A stretch of 53,222 nt of DNA from an uncultured Bacilli bacterium (GTDB lineage: Bacteria; Bacillota_I; Bacilli_A; RF39; UBA660): positions 1-53,222 of the forward strand of contig CAJTUR010000005.1 of NCBI GenBank assembly GCA_910579535.1, read 5' to 3'. A model generated the notes under the pieces. The model saw nothing but the letters and a program-made list of their open reading frames with translations. It ran no database searches and was not told the DNA's origin. The translations under genes were made by a program, and so were the position numbers. Shown piece after piece: positions 43,313-52,640 of this stretch. The first letter of the stretch is position 1. Each line of letters starts with the position of its first letter.

Positions 43313-43697
43313 ACATTTCATAACCTATTAAATAAAGACCATAAGTAAACATATCATATGTTTTATCAATTTCTGTTATATTATTCGTTCGCTTATAATT
43401 AAAAAGTTCTTTCCACAACTCATACAAACGTGTGTAATTTGTAAGCATAGTAGTTCTTTCATTTCCATTTGAATTCATCAAACGATTATAATAATCATTC
43501 ATTGAAGTAATAATAAATTTTTGAATGATTTCATTATCACGTGTTCCCACCTTAAGAACTTCTTTTGTTTCCTTTTCGCGAACCATGGGTTGATAAAAAG
43601 TATTTTGTTTAACAAAATCTTGATTGACTTCTAATTCCCCTATGGTCGTATTGTTCTCTTCAACTTTAAATTTTGGAAAATAAGTATCCTTAAACAT
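43311..43697 (-). CDS. Uncharacterised 128-residue protein
   Basis: The soluble protein starts MFKDTYFPKFKVEENNTTIG, with ELEVNQDFVKQNTFYQPMVR and aromatic C-terminal helices. AGGGTGAAG lies directly before ATG 43697; GTG 43706 is less likely. No family is recognised. It stands downstream of mtaB with its own terminator. Confidence 0.65.
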   Translation of the reverse strand: MFKDTYFPKFKVEENNTTIGELEVNQDFVKQNTFYQPMVREKETKEVLKVGTRDNEIIQKFIITSMNDYYNRLMNSNGNERTTMLTNYTRLYELWKELFNYKRTNNITEIDKTYDMFTYGLYLIGYEM

Positions 43698-43730
43698 AGT
43701 CTTCACCCTAACTATAATTATACTCTAAAT

Positions 43731-45011
43731 TCAAGAAATGTAAATGAATTCTTCACCAATTAAATACGTTTCTTGACAAGTTACAATTTTTACTTTTACA
43801 AATTCATTTTTATTCATTTTCTTATTCAAACGGACTTTAATATAATTAGAAGTCGTACCAATACTATAATTTTCAAAAACTTGTTCAATCAATACTTCTA
43901 GTTCTTGATTAAAAAAAGATTTTAAAAATTGCTGTTCTAGTTCCAAACTTACTTGATTTAAAATTTGACTTCGCTGATGTTTTTCCGAATCTAAAACTTG
44001 ATTAGTCATCTGGCTTGCAAGCGTTCCTGTTCTTATAGAATAAGGAAAAACATGAATTTTAGAAAACTCAAATTTTTTTACAGTCTCAACTGTCTTTAAA
44101 AATAAAGTCTCTGTTTCACCAGGAAACCCAACAATAACATCAGTTGTAATAGAAACCTCTTTTTTTATTTGACGCAATCGCTTTAATTTTTCTTCAAAAT
44201 AACAAAGATCATACTTGCGATTCATGCTTTTTAAAATTTCATTGCTTCCAGCTTGTAAAGGAACATGAAAATGATTCACTATTTTTTCATTTTTTTCAAT
44301 TTCTAATAGCATTTTATCATTCAGTTCAGTCACTTCAATAGAAGAAATACGAATACGCTTTAAATCCTTAATTTTACTAATTTCATGAATCAAATCTGCT
44401 AAATCTTTACCGTTATCATGATAAGAACCCGTATGAATACCCGTTAAGACAATTTCTTTATGACCATTTAAAACAAGCGTTTCTACTTCTTTTATAGCTT
44501 TAAAAAAATCTTTATTTCTTACATTGCCTCGAACATAGGGAATAATACAATAAGTGCAAAAATTATTACATCCATCTTGAATTTTAACAAAAGCTCGAGT
44601 TAAACTTGTAAACTTCGAAACCTCCATATCTTCAAAAGCCAAATCACGAGTACGATAAAATTTTTCATATCTTTTTTTATTATCTAAATAATTTTTTATT
44701 AAAACATCTATTTTACTTTTCTCATTATTTCCAATTAAAACATCAATCCCCATTTCTTGATAATCTTTTTCCAGATTTTCACTACTACATCCACAAACAA
44801 CCACTACTTTATTAAGTCTCTTTGCACGACGTACCATTTTTTTTGATTTATTATCCGCCATATTGGTAACAGAACAAGTATTAATAATAATGATGTCGCT
44901 TTCTAGTTCACTTGCAGCAAGTTTAAAATGATGACTCAATAGTTTTTCTTTAATAACTTCACTTTCATAAGTATTCACTTTACACCCTAAAGTAACAATA
45001 TAAAACGTCAT
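43731..45011 (-). CDS. mtaB: tRNA t6A37 methylthiotransferase MtaB
   Basis: This 426-residue radical SAM enzyme converts t6A37 to ms2t6A37 in tRNAs decoding ANN codons. The N-terminal UPF0004 domain shows TLGCKVNTYESEVI, NTCSVTNMADNKS and CGCSSEN cysteines for one Fe-S cluster; the radical SAM motif is KIQDGCNNFCTYCIIPYVRG near residue 150; a TRAM-like C-terminus follows. LGCKVN rather than the MiaB/RimO variants favours MtaB. GAGGGGGTTTT precedes the ATG. Confidence 0.95.
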   Translation of the reverse strand: MTFYIVTLGCKVNTYESEVIKEKLLSHHFKLAASELESDIIIINTCSVTNMADNKSKKMVRRAKRLNKVVVVCGCSSENLEKDYQEMGIDVLIGNNEKSKIDVLIKNYLDNKKRYEKFYRTRDLAFEDMEVSKFTSLTRAFVKIQDGCNNFCTYCIIPYVRGNVRNKDFFKAIKEVETLVLNGHKEIVLTGIHTGSYHDNGKDLADLIHEISKIKDLKRIRISSIEVTELNDKMLLEIEKNEKIVNHFHVPLQAGSNEILKSMNRKYDLCYFEEKLKRLRQIKKEVSITTDVIVGFPGETETLFLKTVETVKKFEFSKIHVFPYSIRTGTLASQMTNQVLDSEKHQRSQILNQVSLELEQQFLKSFFNQELEVLIEQVFENYSIGTTSNYIKVRLNKKMNKNEFVKVKIVTCQETYLIGEEFIYIS

Positions 45012-45028
45012 AAAACCCCCTCTTCTTT

Positions 45029-45541
45029 TTAATTTAATAATTCATTTAATTGTTTTAAAGCTTTTAAAAAAGCTTCTTCTTTTTCATATTTAAATAAGTT
45101 ATTGGTTTTTGGTAATTCTTCTTTCAATTTAGGTTGACTTAAATGTTCTAAATTCACTTTTTTAATCGTAATTTCATCATTTTTCGTTTCATTTTCTTCA
45201 TAATCAAGTCGCCCAAATTTACTTTTTCTTAATAATTCTTCATAACTGATAATAGCTTTCTCTTCTTGTTCTTCTTCATAAGAAGTCGTTTCTTCATGGG
45301 GAATAGAAGAAGTAGCACTTAAATCCGCCATCACTTCTTTTAAATCTAAATCATCATTTTTTATTTCTTTATAATAGGAAGAACCTTTTTCCTCAATTTC
45401 GTCTTCATCATCACTTGTTTTAATAATATAGATCAATGATACAATTAGCACAATTAAAATAACGACCGCAAAATAAAGTAAGATATCAATGGGATTTAAA
45501 CTCTTTATAAATCCAAAAACATCACTCATAAAACGACCCAT
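45029..45541 (-). CDS. Membrane-anchored acidic protein of unknown function
   Basis: The ~170-residue protein has one N-terminal membrane helix (IDILLYFAVVILIVLIVSLI, about residues 17-40), then a long acidic, Glu/Lys-rich cytoplasmic tail with no recognised domain. It resembles small bitopic envelope proteins. AGGAAGTGATGCAA is followed by ATG 45541. It lies 17 bases before mtaB and is probably cotranscribed with it. Confidence 0.65.
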   Translation of the reverse strand: MGRFMSDVFGFIKSLNPIDILLYFAVVILIVLIVSLIYIIKTSDDEDEIEEKGSSYYKEIKNDDLDLKEVMADLSATSSIPHEETTSYEEEQEEKAIISYEELLRKSKFGRLDYEENETKNDEITIKKVNLEHLSQPKLKEELPKTNNLFKYEKEEAFLKALKQLNELLN

Positions 45542-45695
45542 TTGCATCACTTCCTAAATTTATTCTACCACAAAATCCTCAAATCTGTAAAGTGAACAAA
45601 AGCATTTACATTTTTATCGTAAAACAATCTTTTTTAATGATGTGATTAAAAGCATTTAAAAAGATTACTGAAAAAATCAATAATCCAATGTAAAT

Positions 45696-46808
45696 TTATT
45701 TTAAAGTTTTATTAAATTTTTTAAAAATAGGTTCATCATCCAAACCAGACTCTTGAAGCTCCTCTAATAATTTTTTCTGCTTGCGATTTAATTTAGTAGG
45801 TGTCACAACATTAATGATAACAAACAAATCGCCTTTTCTTAAAGAATTTGGAACTTTAATTCCCTTACCTTTTAATTTTAATTTATCACCACTATTGCTT
45901 CCTGGTTTAATTTCTAAAACCACATTGTTCTCTAAAGTAGGGATTTCTTTTTTGCACCCTAAAGCTGCCTCTGTAATAGTAATAGGAACTTCCAAATACA
46001 AATCCTCATCTTCTCGTACAAAGAAGTCATGAGCCATCACATTAAATTCAATGTAAATATCTCCATTAGGACCACCATTGCTTCCAGCTTCCCCTTTACC
46101 GCTAATTCGTAATTGATAGCCTGTATCGACACCTTCAGGAATGGTGACTAAAATTTCTTTATTGCTTTTAACTTTTCCACTTCCACGACAGTCATGACAA
46201 ACCTCACTAAACGTTTTACCACGACCACCACAGGCATCACAGACAGTTTGTGTTTGAAACATGCCAAATAGGCTTCTTTGTTCACTAATGACGGAACCTC
46301 TTCCATTACATTTCTGACAGGTTTTCTCATTAAAACCTCCTACACCATGACATTTACTACACGTTTCATTAAGATCAAGATTTAAACTCTTTTTACAACC
46401 AAAAACAGCTTCTGTAAAAGTTAAATTCATTTTCACTAAACGATCTTTTCCTCGAGTGGCACGACTTCCACTTGATTTAGAACGACCACCAAAACCAAAG
46501 TTAAACGAGCCACCAAACAACTCATCTAAAATATCACTTAAATCGACATCTTGGAAGCCACCAAAACCATCACCACCTCCACCTTCAAATGCCGCATGAC
46601 CAAATTGATCATACTGACTTCTTTTTTGAGGGTCCGATAAAACCGAATAGGCTTCTCCTATTTCCTTAAATTTTTCTTCAGCATCTGCCTCTTTATTTAC
46701 ATCAGGATGGTATTGTTTTGCAAGCTTACGAAAAGCTCGTTTAATTTCTTCATCACTAGCATTTTTAGAAACGCCTAATACCTCATAATAATCTTTTTTA
46801 TTCGCCAT
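45696..46808 (-). CDS. dnaJ: Chaperone DnaJ
   Basis: The 370-residue class A J-protein has an N-terminal J domain with QYHPDVNKE (HPD), a Gly/Phe-rich region, four CxxCxGxG zinc motifs (CSKCHGVGG, CQKCNGRGS, CDACGGRGK, CHDCRGSGK), and the C-terminal substrate-binding domains. It stimulates DnaK ATPase and delivers unfolded clients. In this operon it is separated from dnaK by pepF. AGGTGAAATAATC precedes the ATG. Confidence 0.98.
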   Translation of the reverse strand: MANKKDYYEVLGVSKNASDEEIKRAFRKLAKQYHPDVNKEADAEEKFKEIGEAYSVLSDPQKRSQYDQFGHAAFEGGGGDGFGGFQDVDLSDILDELFGGSFNFGFGGRSKSSGSRATRGKDRLVKMNLTFTEAVFGCKKSLNLDLNETCSKCHGVGGFNEKTCQKCNGRGSVISEQRSLFGMFQTQTVCDACGGRGKTFSEVCHDCRGSGKVKSNKEILVTIPEGVDTGYQLRISGKGEAGSNGGPNGDIYIEFNVMAHDFFVREDEDLYLEVPITITEAALGCKKEIPTLENNVVLEIKPGSNSGDKLKLKGKGIKVPNSLRKGDLFVIINVVTPTKLNRKQKKLLEELQESGLDDEPIFKKFNKTLK

Positions 46809-46810
46809 GA

Positions 46811-48604
46811 TTATTTCACCTCTTCACTTAATTCTTCTAAACTTTTAACTAAATCTTCAAAATAGATAAACGCTTCTTTTAAAGTTTCCTCCCTAGTCAT
46901 ATCAACACCAGCCACTTTTAAAGACTCGATAGGAGTTTTCGTACATCCTAAACTTAAAAATTCTAAATAACGCTCACAAGCCCCTTCTTTTTTATTTAAT
47001 AGATCCATTGCAATTTTAATCGCTGCCGCATAGGCTGTAGCGTATTGATAAACATAAAATTTCATATAGAAATGAGGAATTCTTTCCCACTCATATTTTA
47101 TTTCTTCATTAATTTTAATATTTTTGCCAAAATAATCTTTATTTAACTGATAATATAAGTCACATAATACTTCATACGTTAAAACTTCTCCCCTTTGTTC
47201 CATTTCATGAATTTGAAGTTCAAAATCAGCAAACATCGTTTGACGATAAATCGTCGATTTAAAATCCATAATTAAATCATCAATTAAATATTTTTTTTCT
47301 TCCAAATTATTCGTTTGTTGAATAAGGTATTTGCTAAGCAAAATTTGATTAACTTGACTGGCCACCTCAGCAACAAAAATAGAATAATGGTAATCTTGAT
47401 AGCTTTGATTTTTCATAGCGTAATAATAATGCATCGCATGCCCAAGTTCATGGGTTAGCGTCGAAACATTATTCAAAGAACCATCAAAAGAAAGAAGAAC
47501 ATAAGGATGAACAGTATAGCAAGCTGTACAATAAGCCCCGTTTCTTTTTCCATCATTTGGTGGATAATCAATCCAACCTTCTGAAAAAGCTTTATTTAAA
47601 TCTTTAAGATACGTCTCACCTAACACCTCTAAAGAATTTAAAATTAAATCTTTTGCTTCTTCTTCTGTATACTTTTTTAATGGAATCTTATTGCTACTCA
47701 CATAAGTATCAAAAAGTTCTAATTTAGAAATACCTAAATTCTTTTTCTTAATTTTCCAAAAATAAGACAAAGGCGCAATATTTTTTCTAACCGTTGAAAT
47801 TAAATTCTTATAAATTTCTAAAGGAATAGCATGCGGTGTTAAAGAAGACGCCAAAGCGCTCTCATACCCTCTAATTCTAGCTATCTTATTATTTTTAGCC
47901 ACTTCACTTGATAAAAGAGCAGCATAAGTATTTTTAAAAGAGCCATACGTCGTAAATAATTTTAAAAACGCACTTTTTCGAACTTTTCTATCTGGGGACT
48001 CAATAAACTTTCGATAACTTTTTTCTGTTAATTCTTCAAATGCCCCTTGCTCGTTTTTAATATTCCCAAATTTTAAATCAGCATCCGTTAAATAGGAGAA
48101 GACTTCTTCACTTATTGACATCATGCCTGAAAAACTAGACAACAATTGTTCTTGCTTCTCATCTAAAATATACGGTTTCATTTTAAAAATATCTTTTAAA
48201 ACGCGTTCATATTCTTTTAACTTGGGATAACAACGAATATAATTTAAAACAAAAGACCAATCTTCTTTTAAAATTTCTGGCACCAGATAAGCTGTTTTTT
48301 CATTATAACATTCATTAAGCCTAAACGCTTTTTTATAAAGCGTTTGATATTTGACCTCTGTTGTATCCTGATCATTTTGAATATGCGCATAAATATAAAT
48401 TTGTTCTAACTTTTTATCAAATTCAGTATCAAAATTCAAAACTTCATACAACTTAGAAGCCGAATCTAAAACATGACCTTTAAATGTATCAAATTGATCT
48501 AATTTATTTTCTAAATCTTGATAATCTTTATAAAAAGCTTCTTCATTTTCATACAAATCGAGTACATGCCATTTTAAACGATCATTATATTCTTTTCTTT
48601 TCAT
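46811..48604 (-). CDS. pepF: Oligoendopeptidase F (M3 metallopeptidase)
   Basis: The 597-residue zinc peptidase has STLTHELGHAMHYYYAMKNQ (HExxH, zinc ligands H and H) and downstream conserved AEVASQVNQILLSKYLI and FYVYQYATAYAAAIKIA segments typical of PepF. It cleaves small peptides in the cytoplasm. It sits between dnaK and dnaJ, 2 bases upstream of dnaJ, so peptide turnover is cotranscribed with the chaperones. AAGGAATCGT precedes the ATG. Confidence 0.95.
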   Translation of the reverse strand: MKRKEYNDRLKWHVLDLYENEEAFYKDYQDLENKLDQFDTFKGHVLDSASKLYEVLNFDTEFDKKLEQIYIYAHIQNDQDTTEVKYQTLYKKAFRLNECYNEKTAYLVPEILKEDWSFVLNYIRCYPKLKEYERVLKDIFKMKPYILDEKQEQLLSSFSGMMSISEEVFSYLTDADLKFGNIKNEQGAFEELTEKSYRKFIESPDRKVRKSAFLKLFTTYGSFKNTYAALLSSEVAKNNKIARIRGYESALASSLTPHAIPLEIYKNLISTVRKNIAPLSYFWKIKKKNLGISKLELFDTYVSSNKIPLKKYTEEEAKDLILNSLEVLGETYLKDLNKAFSEGWIDYPPNDGKRNGAYCTACYTVHPYVLLSFDGSLNNVSTLTHELGHAMHYYYAMKNQSYQDYHYSIFVAEVASQVNQILLSKYLIQQTNNLEEKKYLIDDLIMDFKSTIYRQTMFADFELQIHEMEQRGEVLTYEVLCDLYYQLNKDYFGKNIKINEEIKYEWERIPHFYMKFYVYQYATAYAAAIKIAMDLLNKKEGACERYLEFLSLGCTKTPIESLKVAGVDMTREETLKEAFIYFEDLVKSLEELSEEVK

Positions 48605-48653
48605 ACGATTCCTTTCTGGAAAGAGGAAAAAGTTCTAATGCATAGAACCTGAC

Positions 48654-50471
48654 CTATTTTTCTTCATAACTTGCTTCTTCAACATCACTGTTCTTCGTTG
48701 AATCGGTAGCATCATTAGAAGCCTCAGCACTAGTTGCAGTATTTTGTTGATAAACTTTAGTAGCTAAATCCATCGCATTTTTTTCTAACTCTTCTGTTTT
48801 CTTCTTAATCTCTTCTAAATCTGAGCCTTTTAATGCTTCTTTTAATGCCTCCATTTTACTTTCAGCTTCTTTCTTTTCTGTTTCAGAGACTTTATCACCT
48901 AAATCTTTTAAAGCTTTCTCAGTTTGGAACACTAAAGAATCCGCATTATTTCTTATTTCTACTTCTTCTTTTCTTTTTTCATCGGCTTCTTTATTTGCTT
49001 CCGCTTCTTTAACCATTTTATCAATTTCTTCATCGGTTAGACCTGTAGAAGATTGAATCGTAATTTTTTGTTCTTTATTGGTTCCTAAATCTTTAGCAGT
49101 GACATTAACAATACCATTAGCATCAATATCAAATTTCACTTCAATTTGTGGTACCCCTCTTGGTGCTGGAGGAATATCGGTAAGTTGGAAATTACCTAAA
49201 GTTTTATTATCATTAGCCATTTGTCTTTCACCTTGTAAAACATGAACATCTACAGCGGGTTGATTATCAGCAGCCGTTGAGAACACTTGGCTTTTACTTG
49301 TTGGAATCGTTGTATTTCTTGGAATTAGGACAGTCATTACACCACCTAAAGTTTCAATTCCTAAAGATAATGGAGTTACATCAAGTAAAACTAAATCTTC
49401 AACTTCACCCGTTAACACACCACCTTGAATCGCAGCACCCATTGCTACCACTTCATCTGGGTTAACGCCTTTATTTGGTTCTTTTCCAAGTTCTTTCTTA
49501 ACAAGTTCTTGAATATATGGAATACGTGTAGAACCACCAACTAAAATAACTTGATCAATTTGATTTTTATCTAATTTTGCATCTTTAAGCGCTTTATGAA
49601 CAGGCTCTAAAGTTGAATCAAATAAATCACGACATAAATCTTCAAACTTAGCTTTAGTTAAATTAATTTCTAAATGTACTGGTCCAGATTCATTTTGACT
49701 AATAAAAGGTAAACTAATTTGGGTACTACTCATACCAGACAAATCCTTTTTCGCTTTTTCAGCAGCATCTTTAAGTCTTTGCATTGCCATTTTATCTTTT
49801 GATAAATCAATACCGTTTTCTTTTTTAAATTCCTCTACCAAATAATCAATCACACGATTATCAAAATCGTCACCACCTAAACGATTATTTCCGCTCGTAG
49901 CTTTAACTTCAAAAATACCATCACCTAACTCTAATATTGAAACATCAAAGGTTCCTCCACCTAAGTCATAAACTAAAATGGTTTGTAATTTATCTTGTTT
50001 ATCAAGACCATAAGCAAGCGCTGCAGCAGTAGGTTCATTAACAATACGTTCTACTTCCAAACCAGCAATTTTACCAGCATCTTTAGTTGCTTGACGTTCC
50101 GCATCATTAAAATAAGCCGGAACCGTTATAACGGCTTTCGTCACAGTCTCACCTAAAAATGCCTCCGCATCAGCTTTTAACTTAGCTAAAACATTCGCAC
50201 TAATTTGTTGAGGGGTATACTCTTTTCCATCAATATCAAATTTCTCATTCGTTCCCATTTTTCTTTTAGCAGAAGAAACGGTATTCTTATTCGTTACAGC
50301 TTGTCTTTTGGCATTATCACCTACTAATATTTCACCATCTGGTTTATAAGCTACCACACTTGGTGTCGTTCTATTTCCCTCTTTATTGGCAATAACAACA
50401 GGTTTTCCTCCTTCTAAATAGGCCATACATGAATTGGTTGTACCTAAATCAATTCCTATTATTTTACTCAT
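48654..50471 (-). CDS. dnaK: Chaperone DnaK (Hsp70)
   Basis: The 605-residue Hsp70 starts MSKIIGIDLGTTNSCMAYLE, with VYDLGGGTFDVSILEL, VGGSTRIPYIQELV, the linker VLLDVTPLSLGIETLGG, and a Gly-poor acidic tail ending in EEASYEEK. It works with DnaJ and GrpE in folding and heat-shock control. It starts 1 base after the unknown 171-residue gene. AAGGAAGGATG precedes the ATG. Confidence 0.99.
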   Translation of the reverse strand: MSKIIGIDLGTTNSCMAYLEGGKPVVIANKEGNRTTPSVVAYKPDGEILVGDNAKRQAVTNKNTVSSAKRKMGTNEKFDIDGKEYTPQQISANVLAKLKADAEAFLGETVTKAVITVPAYFNDAERQATKDAGKIAGLEVERIVNEPTAAALAYGLDKQDKLQTILVYDLGGGTFDVSILELGDGIFEVKATSGNNRLGGDDFDNRVIDYLVEEFKKENGIDLSKDKMAMQRLKDAAEKAKKDLSGMSSTQISLPFISQNESGPVHLEINLTKAKFEDLCRDLFDSTLEPVHKALKDAKLDKNQIDQVILVGGSTRIPYIQELVKKELGKEPNKGVNPDEVVAMGAAIQGGVLTGEVEDLVLLDVTPLSLGIETLGGVMTVLIPRNTTIPTSKSQVFSTAADNQPAVDVHVLQGERQMANDNKTLGNFQLTDIPPAPRGVPQIEVKFDIDANGIVNVTAKDLGTNKEQKITIQSSTGLTDEEIDKMVKEAEANKEADEKRKEEVEIRNNADSLVFQTEKALKDLGDKVSETEKKEAESKMEALKEALKGSDLEEIKKKTEELEKNAMDLATKVYQQNTATSAEASNDATDSTKNSDVEEASYEEK

Positions 50472-50987
50472 TTAAATCATCCTTCCTTTATTTAATGGCA
50501 ATATTTTTGCCCATTCATTTAATCTTTCACAATTTTTATCTATTTCAAGTTCAATTTCTTCTTTCGATTTTCTTTTTCCTTTCTCATCATAATAGGAAAT
50601 AAAAGCTTGGATTCGTGTATTAGGAAAAACTTCATTATAAGCATCCAAAGTAAAATTTTCGGGTAAGGCTAAAAAATCATATCTTTCCTTAAACAAAACA
50701 TACAAAATAGTATAATCAATTTCTGTCCATACATCAAAATTCGTTTCTCTAACTTCTTTTATAATGCATCTAGGATTTTGTTGACATTCACTCAAAAAGC
50801 TTTTATCAACATTCAATTCTTCTTGAAACTCTACTTTATAATGCCCACTACAAGCCGCCTTTGTTTTATAACCTTTTTTATTCATAGCAGAAACCGCATA
50901 GGCAATTTTTTTATCACAATTAAAGGTATAAGGGGCCTCTTCATAAATTTCATAAGTTTCTTTATCAATATAATAATTCTTATCCAT
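50472..50987 (-). CDS. Uncharacterised protein inserted between grpE and dnaK
   Basis: The 171-residue protein contains an AMNKKGYKTKAACSGHYKVE motif (KGYxT...CSGHY) that recurs in small Bacillota proteins of unknown function, plus acidic and aromatic stretches. There is no membrane helix. It is packed 1 base from dnaK and 1 base from grpE, so it is part of the heat-shock operon. A nucleotide- or RNA-related role is conceivable from the CSGH pattern but not shown. Confidence 0.7.
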   Translation of the reverse strand: MDKNYYIDKETYEIYEEAPYTFNCDKKIAYAVSAMNKKGYKTKAACSGHYKVEFQEELNVDKSFLSECQQNPRCIIKEVRETNFDVWTEIDYTILYVLFKERYDFLALPENFTLDAYNEVFPNTRIQAFISYYDEKGKRKSKEEIELEIDKNCERLNEWAKILPLNKGRMI

Positions 50988-50988
50988 A

Positions 50989-51513
50989 TTATTCGCTTAC
51001 CCTTACCATTGCGGCACGAAGCAATTTATCTTTATACATATATCCCTTTTGTAAAACTTCCATAACTTGATTTTTAGGAATGCCTTCTTCCTTACTCGTT
51101 AAAACCGCTTCCATACAACTAGGATCCAATTCTTTACCTAAACATTCAATTTCTTTAATTTCCTTAGCATTTAATAGAGTAACAAAGTTCGTATAAATCA
51201 TTTTAAAACCACTTAAGAATTTAGAAAGTTCATCCGTCAAATCATTATCATCTAATTTAATCGCTCGCTCAAAATTATCAAGTACTGGCAAAATTTCTTT
51301 AGCAAACTCTTCCCCATCGTATTTTCTAAGTCGAGAAATCGTTTCTTCATACCTTCGACTCATATTTTGAATCTCCGCATTTAATCTTAAAACACGTTCT
51401 TGAAGATTTTTATTTTCTTCTTTCAATTTTTCTATTTCTTGATTTGATTTATTTTTCTTAGGCTTCTTAACCTCTTTTATTTTTACTTGTTCTTCTTTTA
51501 TCGCTTCATTCAC
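50989..51513 (-). CDS. grpE: Nucleotide exchange factor GrpE
   Basis: The 174-residue protein has an N-terminal Lys/Glu coiled coil, then EILPVLDNFERAIKLDDND, and the C-terminal beta domain EVLQKGYMYKDKLLRAAMVR ending VSE. It releases ADP from DnaK. Its start overlaps the hrcA stop (ATGA). Confidence 0.96.
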   Translation of the reverse strand: MNEAIKEEQVKIKEVKKPKKNKSNQEIEKLKEENKNLQERVLRLNAEIQNMSRRYEETISRLRKYDGEEFAKEILPVLDNFERAIKLDDNDLTDELSKFLSGFKMIYTNFVTLLNAKEIKEIECLGKELDPSCMEAVLTSKEEGIPKNQVMEVLQKGYMYKDKLLRAAMVRVSE

Positions 51514-52523
51514 TTACTTTCCTCCTCACCATTCAGTTCTTTTTGTAAGTAAGACAAAAGTCCTACTACTCGGTCATACTCCATTCTTTTTGGTCCGATA
51601 ATCGCAATAGTTCCCTCTTCTCCATTAAGCTTGTATTTGCTTTTTATAATCGTAACATTTGGATCAAATTCAGTTTCATTACCAATATAAATTTTTACAT
51701 CTTCTAAAGATTCAGACTCTTCAATTCTTTTAATTAAATCTTGATCTTCAAACTTACTAGCCAATTTTTTTATACTAGCTACATCATTGTATTCCGGTTC
51801 ATTAAAAATTTTTGTTTTTCCACCAAAATAAACATTTTGACTTTGATTTAAAAAATCATGAAAAGCATCCGCAAAAATATGATACACTGCTTCATATTGT
51901 TTCATTTGTTTACTGATAATTGGTTTAATTTCAAACTCTAATCGCTCACTCACTTCATCAATAGGAGTACCCACGAGCATTTTATTAATAATTTCACTGG
52001 TTTTAACCACTTCTTCAATTTCTTTTGGATCTTCTACAAAAAATTGTTTATTTTTCATAATCCCCTTATTCGTACAAACCATAGCAATAATTTTATTACT
52101 TTCTCCTAACGGAATAATTTCGACTTTTTGCAAAGTATTTTCCCTTGAGCTTTTTCCTAAAATAACACTGGTATAATTAGTTAGTTCACTAATAATCTCT
52201 ACCGTTTTATTAATAGAATCATTTAATTGCAATTCTTTATTATGAAAAAGCGTTTGAAGTTTTAAAACATCTTCTCCAGTTAATTCTTTCGGCTTCATCA
52301 AATGTTGCACATAATATTTATAACCTTTTTCACTAGGAACCCTTCCAGAAGATATATGATTTTTTTCCAGTAATCCTAAATTTTCCAACTCACCCATTTC
52401 ATTACGAATTGTTGCACTAGAACATTTAAAGCGTTTGCATAAAGACTTAGAACCAATTGGTTTGGCAGTTTTAATATAAGCTTCTACAATAGCTTTTAAA
52501 ATATTCTCTTGCCTTTCTCCCAT
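51510..52523 (-). CDS. hrcA: Heat-inducible repressor HrcA
   Basis: This 337-residue repressor binds CIRCE operators and requires GroEL for activity. The N-terminal winged helix reads RQENILKAIVEAYIKTAKPI, GSKSLCKRFKCSSATIRNEM and SSGRVPSEKGYKYYV. A GAF-like domain follows, and the C-terminus has IIGPKRMEYDRVVGLLSYL. Two CIRCE elements flank its own promoter, showing autoregulation of the operon. GAGGTGATC precedes the ATG. Confidence 0.98.
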   Translation of the reverse strand: MGERQENILKAIVEAYIKTAKPIGSKSLCKRFKCSSATIRNEMGELENLGLLEKNHISSGRVPSEKGYKYYVQHLMKPKELTGEDVLKLQTLFHNKELQLNDSINKTVEIISELTNYTSVILGKSSRENTLQKVEIIPLGESNKIIAMVCTNKGIMKNKQFFVEDPKEIEEVVKTSEIINKMLVGTPIDEVSERLEFEIKPIISKQMKQYEAVYHIFADAFHDFLNQSQNVYFGGKTKIFNEPEYNDVASIKKLASKFEDQDLIKRIEESESLEDVKIYIGNETEFDPNVTIIKSKYKLNGEEGTIAIIGPKRMEYDRVVGLLSYLQKELNGEEESK

Positions 52524-52538
52524 ACGATCACCTCGAAC

Positions 52539-52565
52539 TTAGCACTCTTTTTAAATAAATGCTAA
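52539..52565 (-). promoter_or_regulatory. CIRCE operator, proximal (HrcA binding site)
   Basis: On the minus strand the left arm is TTAGCATTT (7 of 9 match to TTAGCACTC), the spacer is 9 bases, and the right arm GAGTGCTAA is perfect. It lies downstream of the promoter, within the 5' leader of hrcA. Confidence 0.85.
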
Positions 52566-52569
52566 TACC

Positions 52570-52598
52570 ATTATAATAGTATGCTTAGCACTTGTCAA
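52570..52598 (-). promoter_or_regulatory. hrcA-grpE-dnaK operon promoter
   Basis: Consensus TTGACA (52593-52598) and TATAAT (52570-52575) are separated by exactly 17 bases on the minus strand, the best sigma-A promoter in the window. The distal CIRCE overlaps its -35 box. Confidence 0.85.
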
Positions 52599-52612
52599 TA
52601 TATGAGTGCTAA
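52585..52612 (-). promoter_or_regulatory. CIRCE operator, distal, with 10-base spacer
   Basis: The arms TTAGCACTC and AAGTGCTAA (8 of 9 match) flank a 10-base rather than the usual 9-base spacer. It overlaps the -35 region, so HrcA binding would block polymerase directly. Confidence 0.75.
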
Positions 52613-52619
52613 AAAATAA

Positions 52620-52640
52620 AAAGGAATCAAAAATTCCTTT
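52620..52640 (-). terminator. Terminator upstream of the hrcA operon
   Basis: The stem AAAGGAAT/ATTCCTTT with a 5-nt loop is followed by TTTTATTTTTT on the minus strand. It overlaps the stop codon of the membrane-anchored gene and insulates the heat-shock operon. Confidence 0.75.

Noticed and set aside
45542..45695. Possible small RNA between dnaJ and the acidic membrane gene
   Set aside because: No promoter, stem-loop or conserved RNA feature could be recognised.
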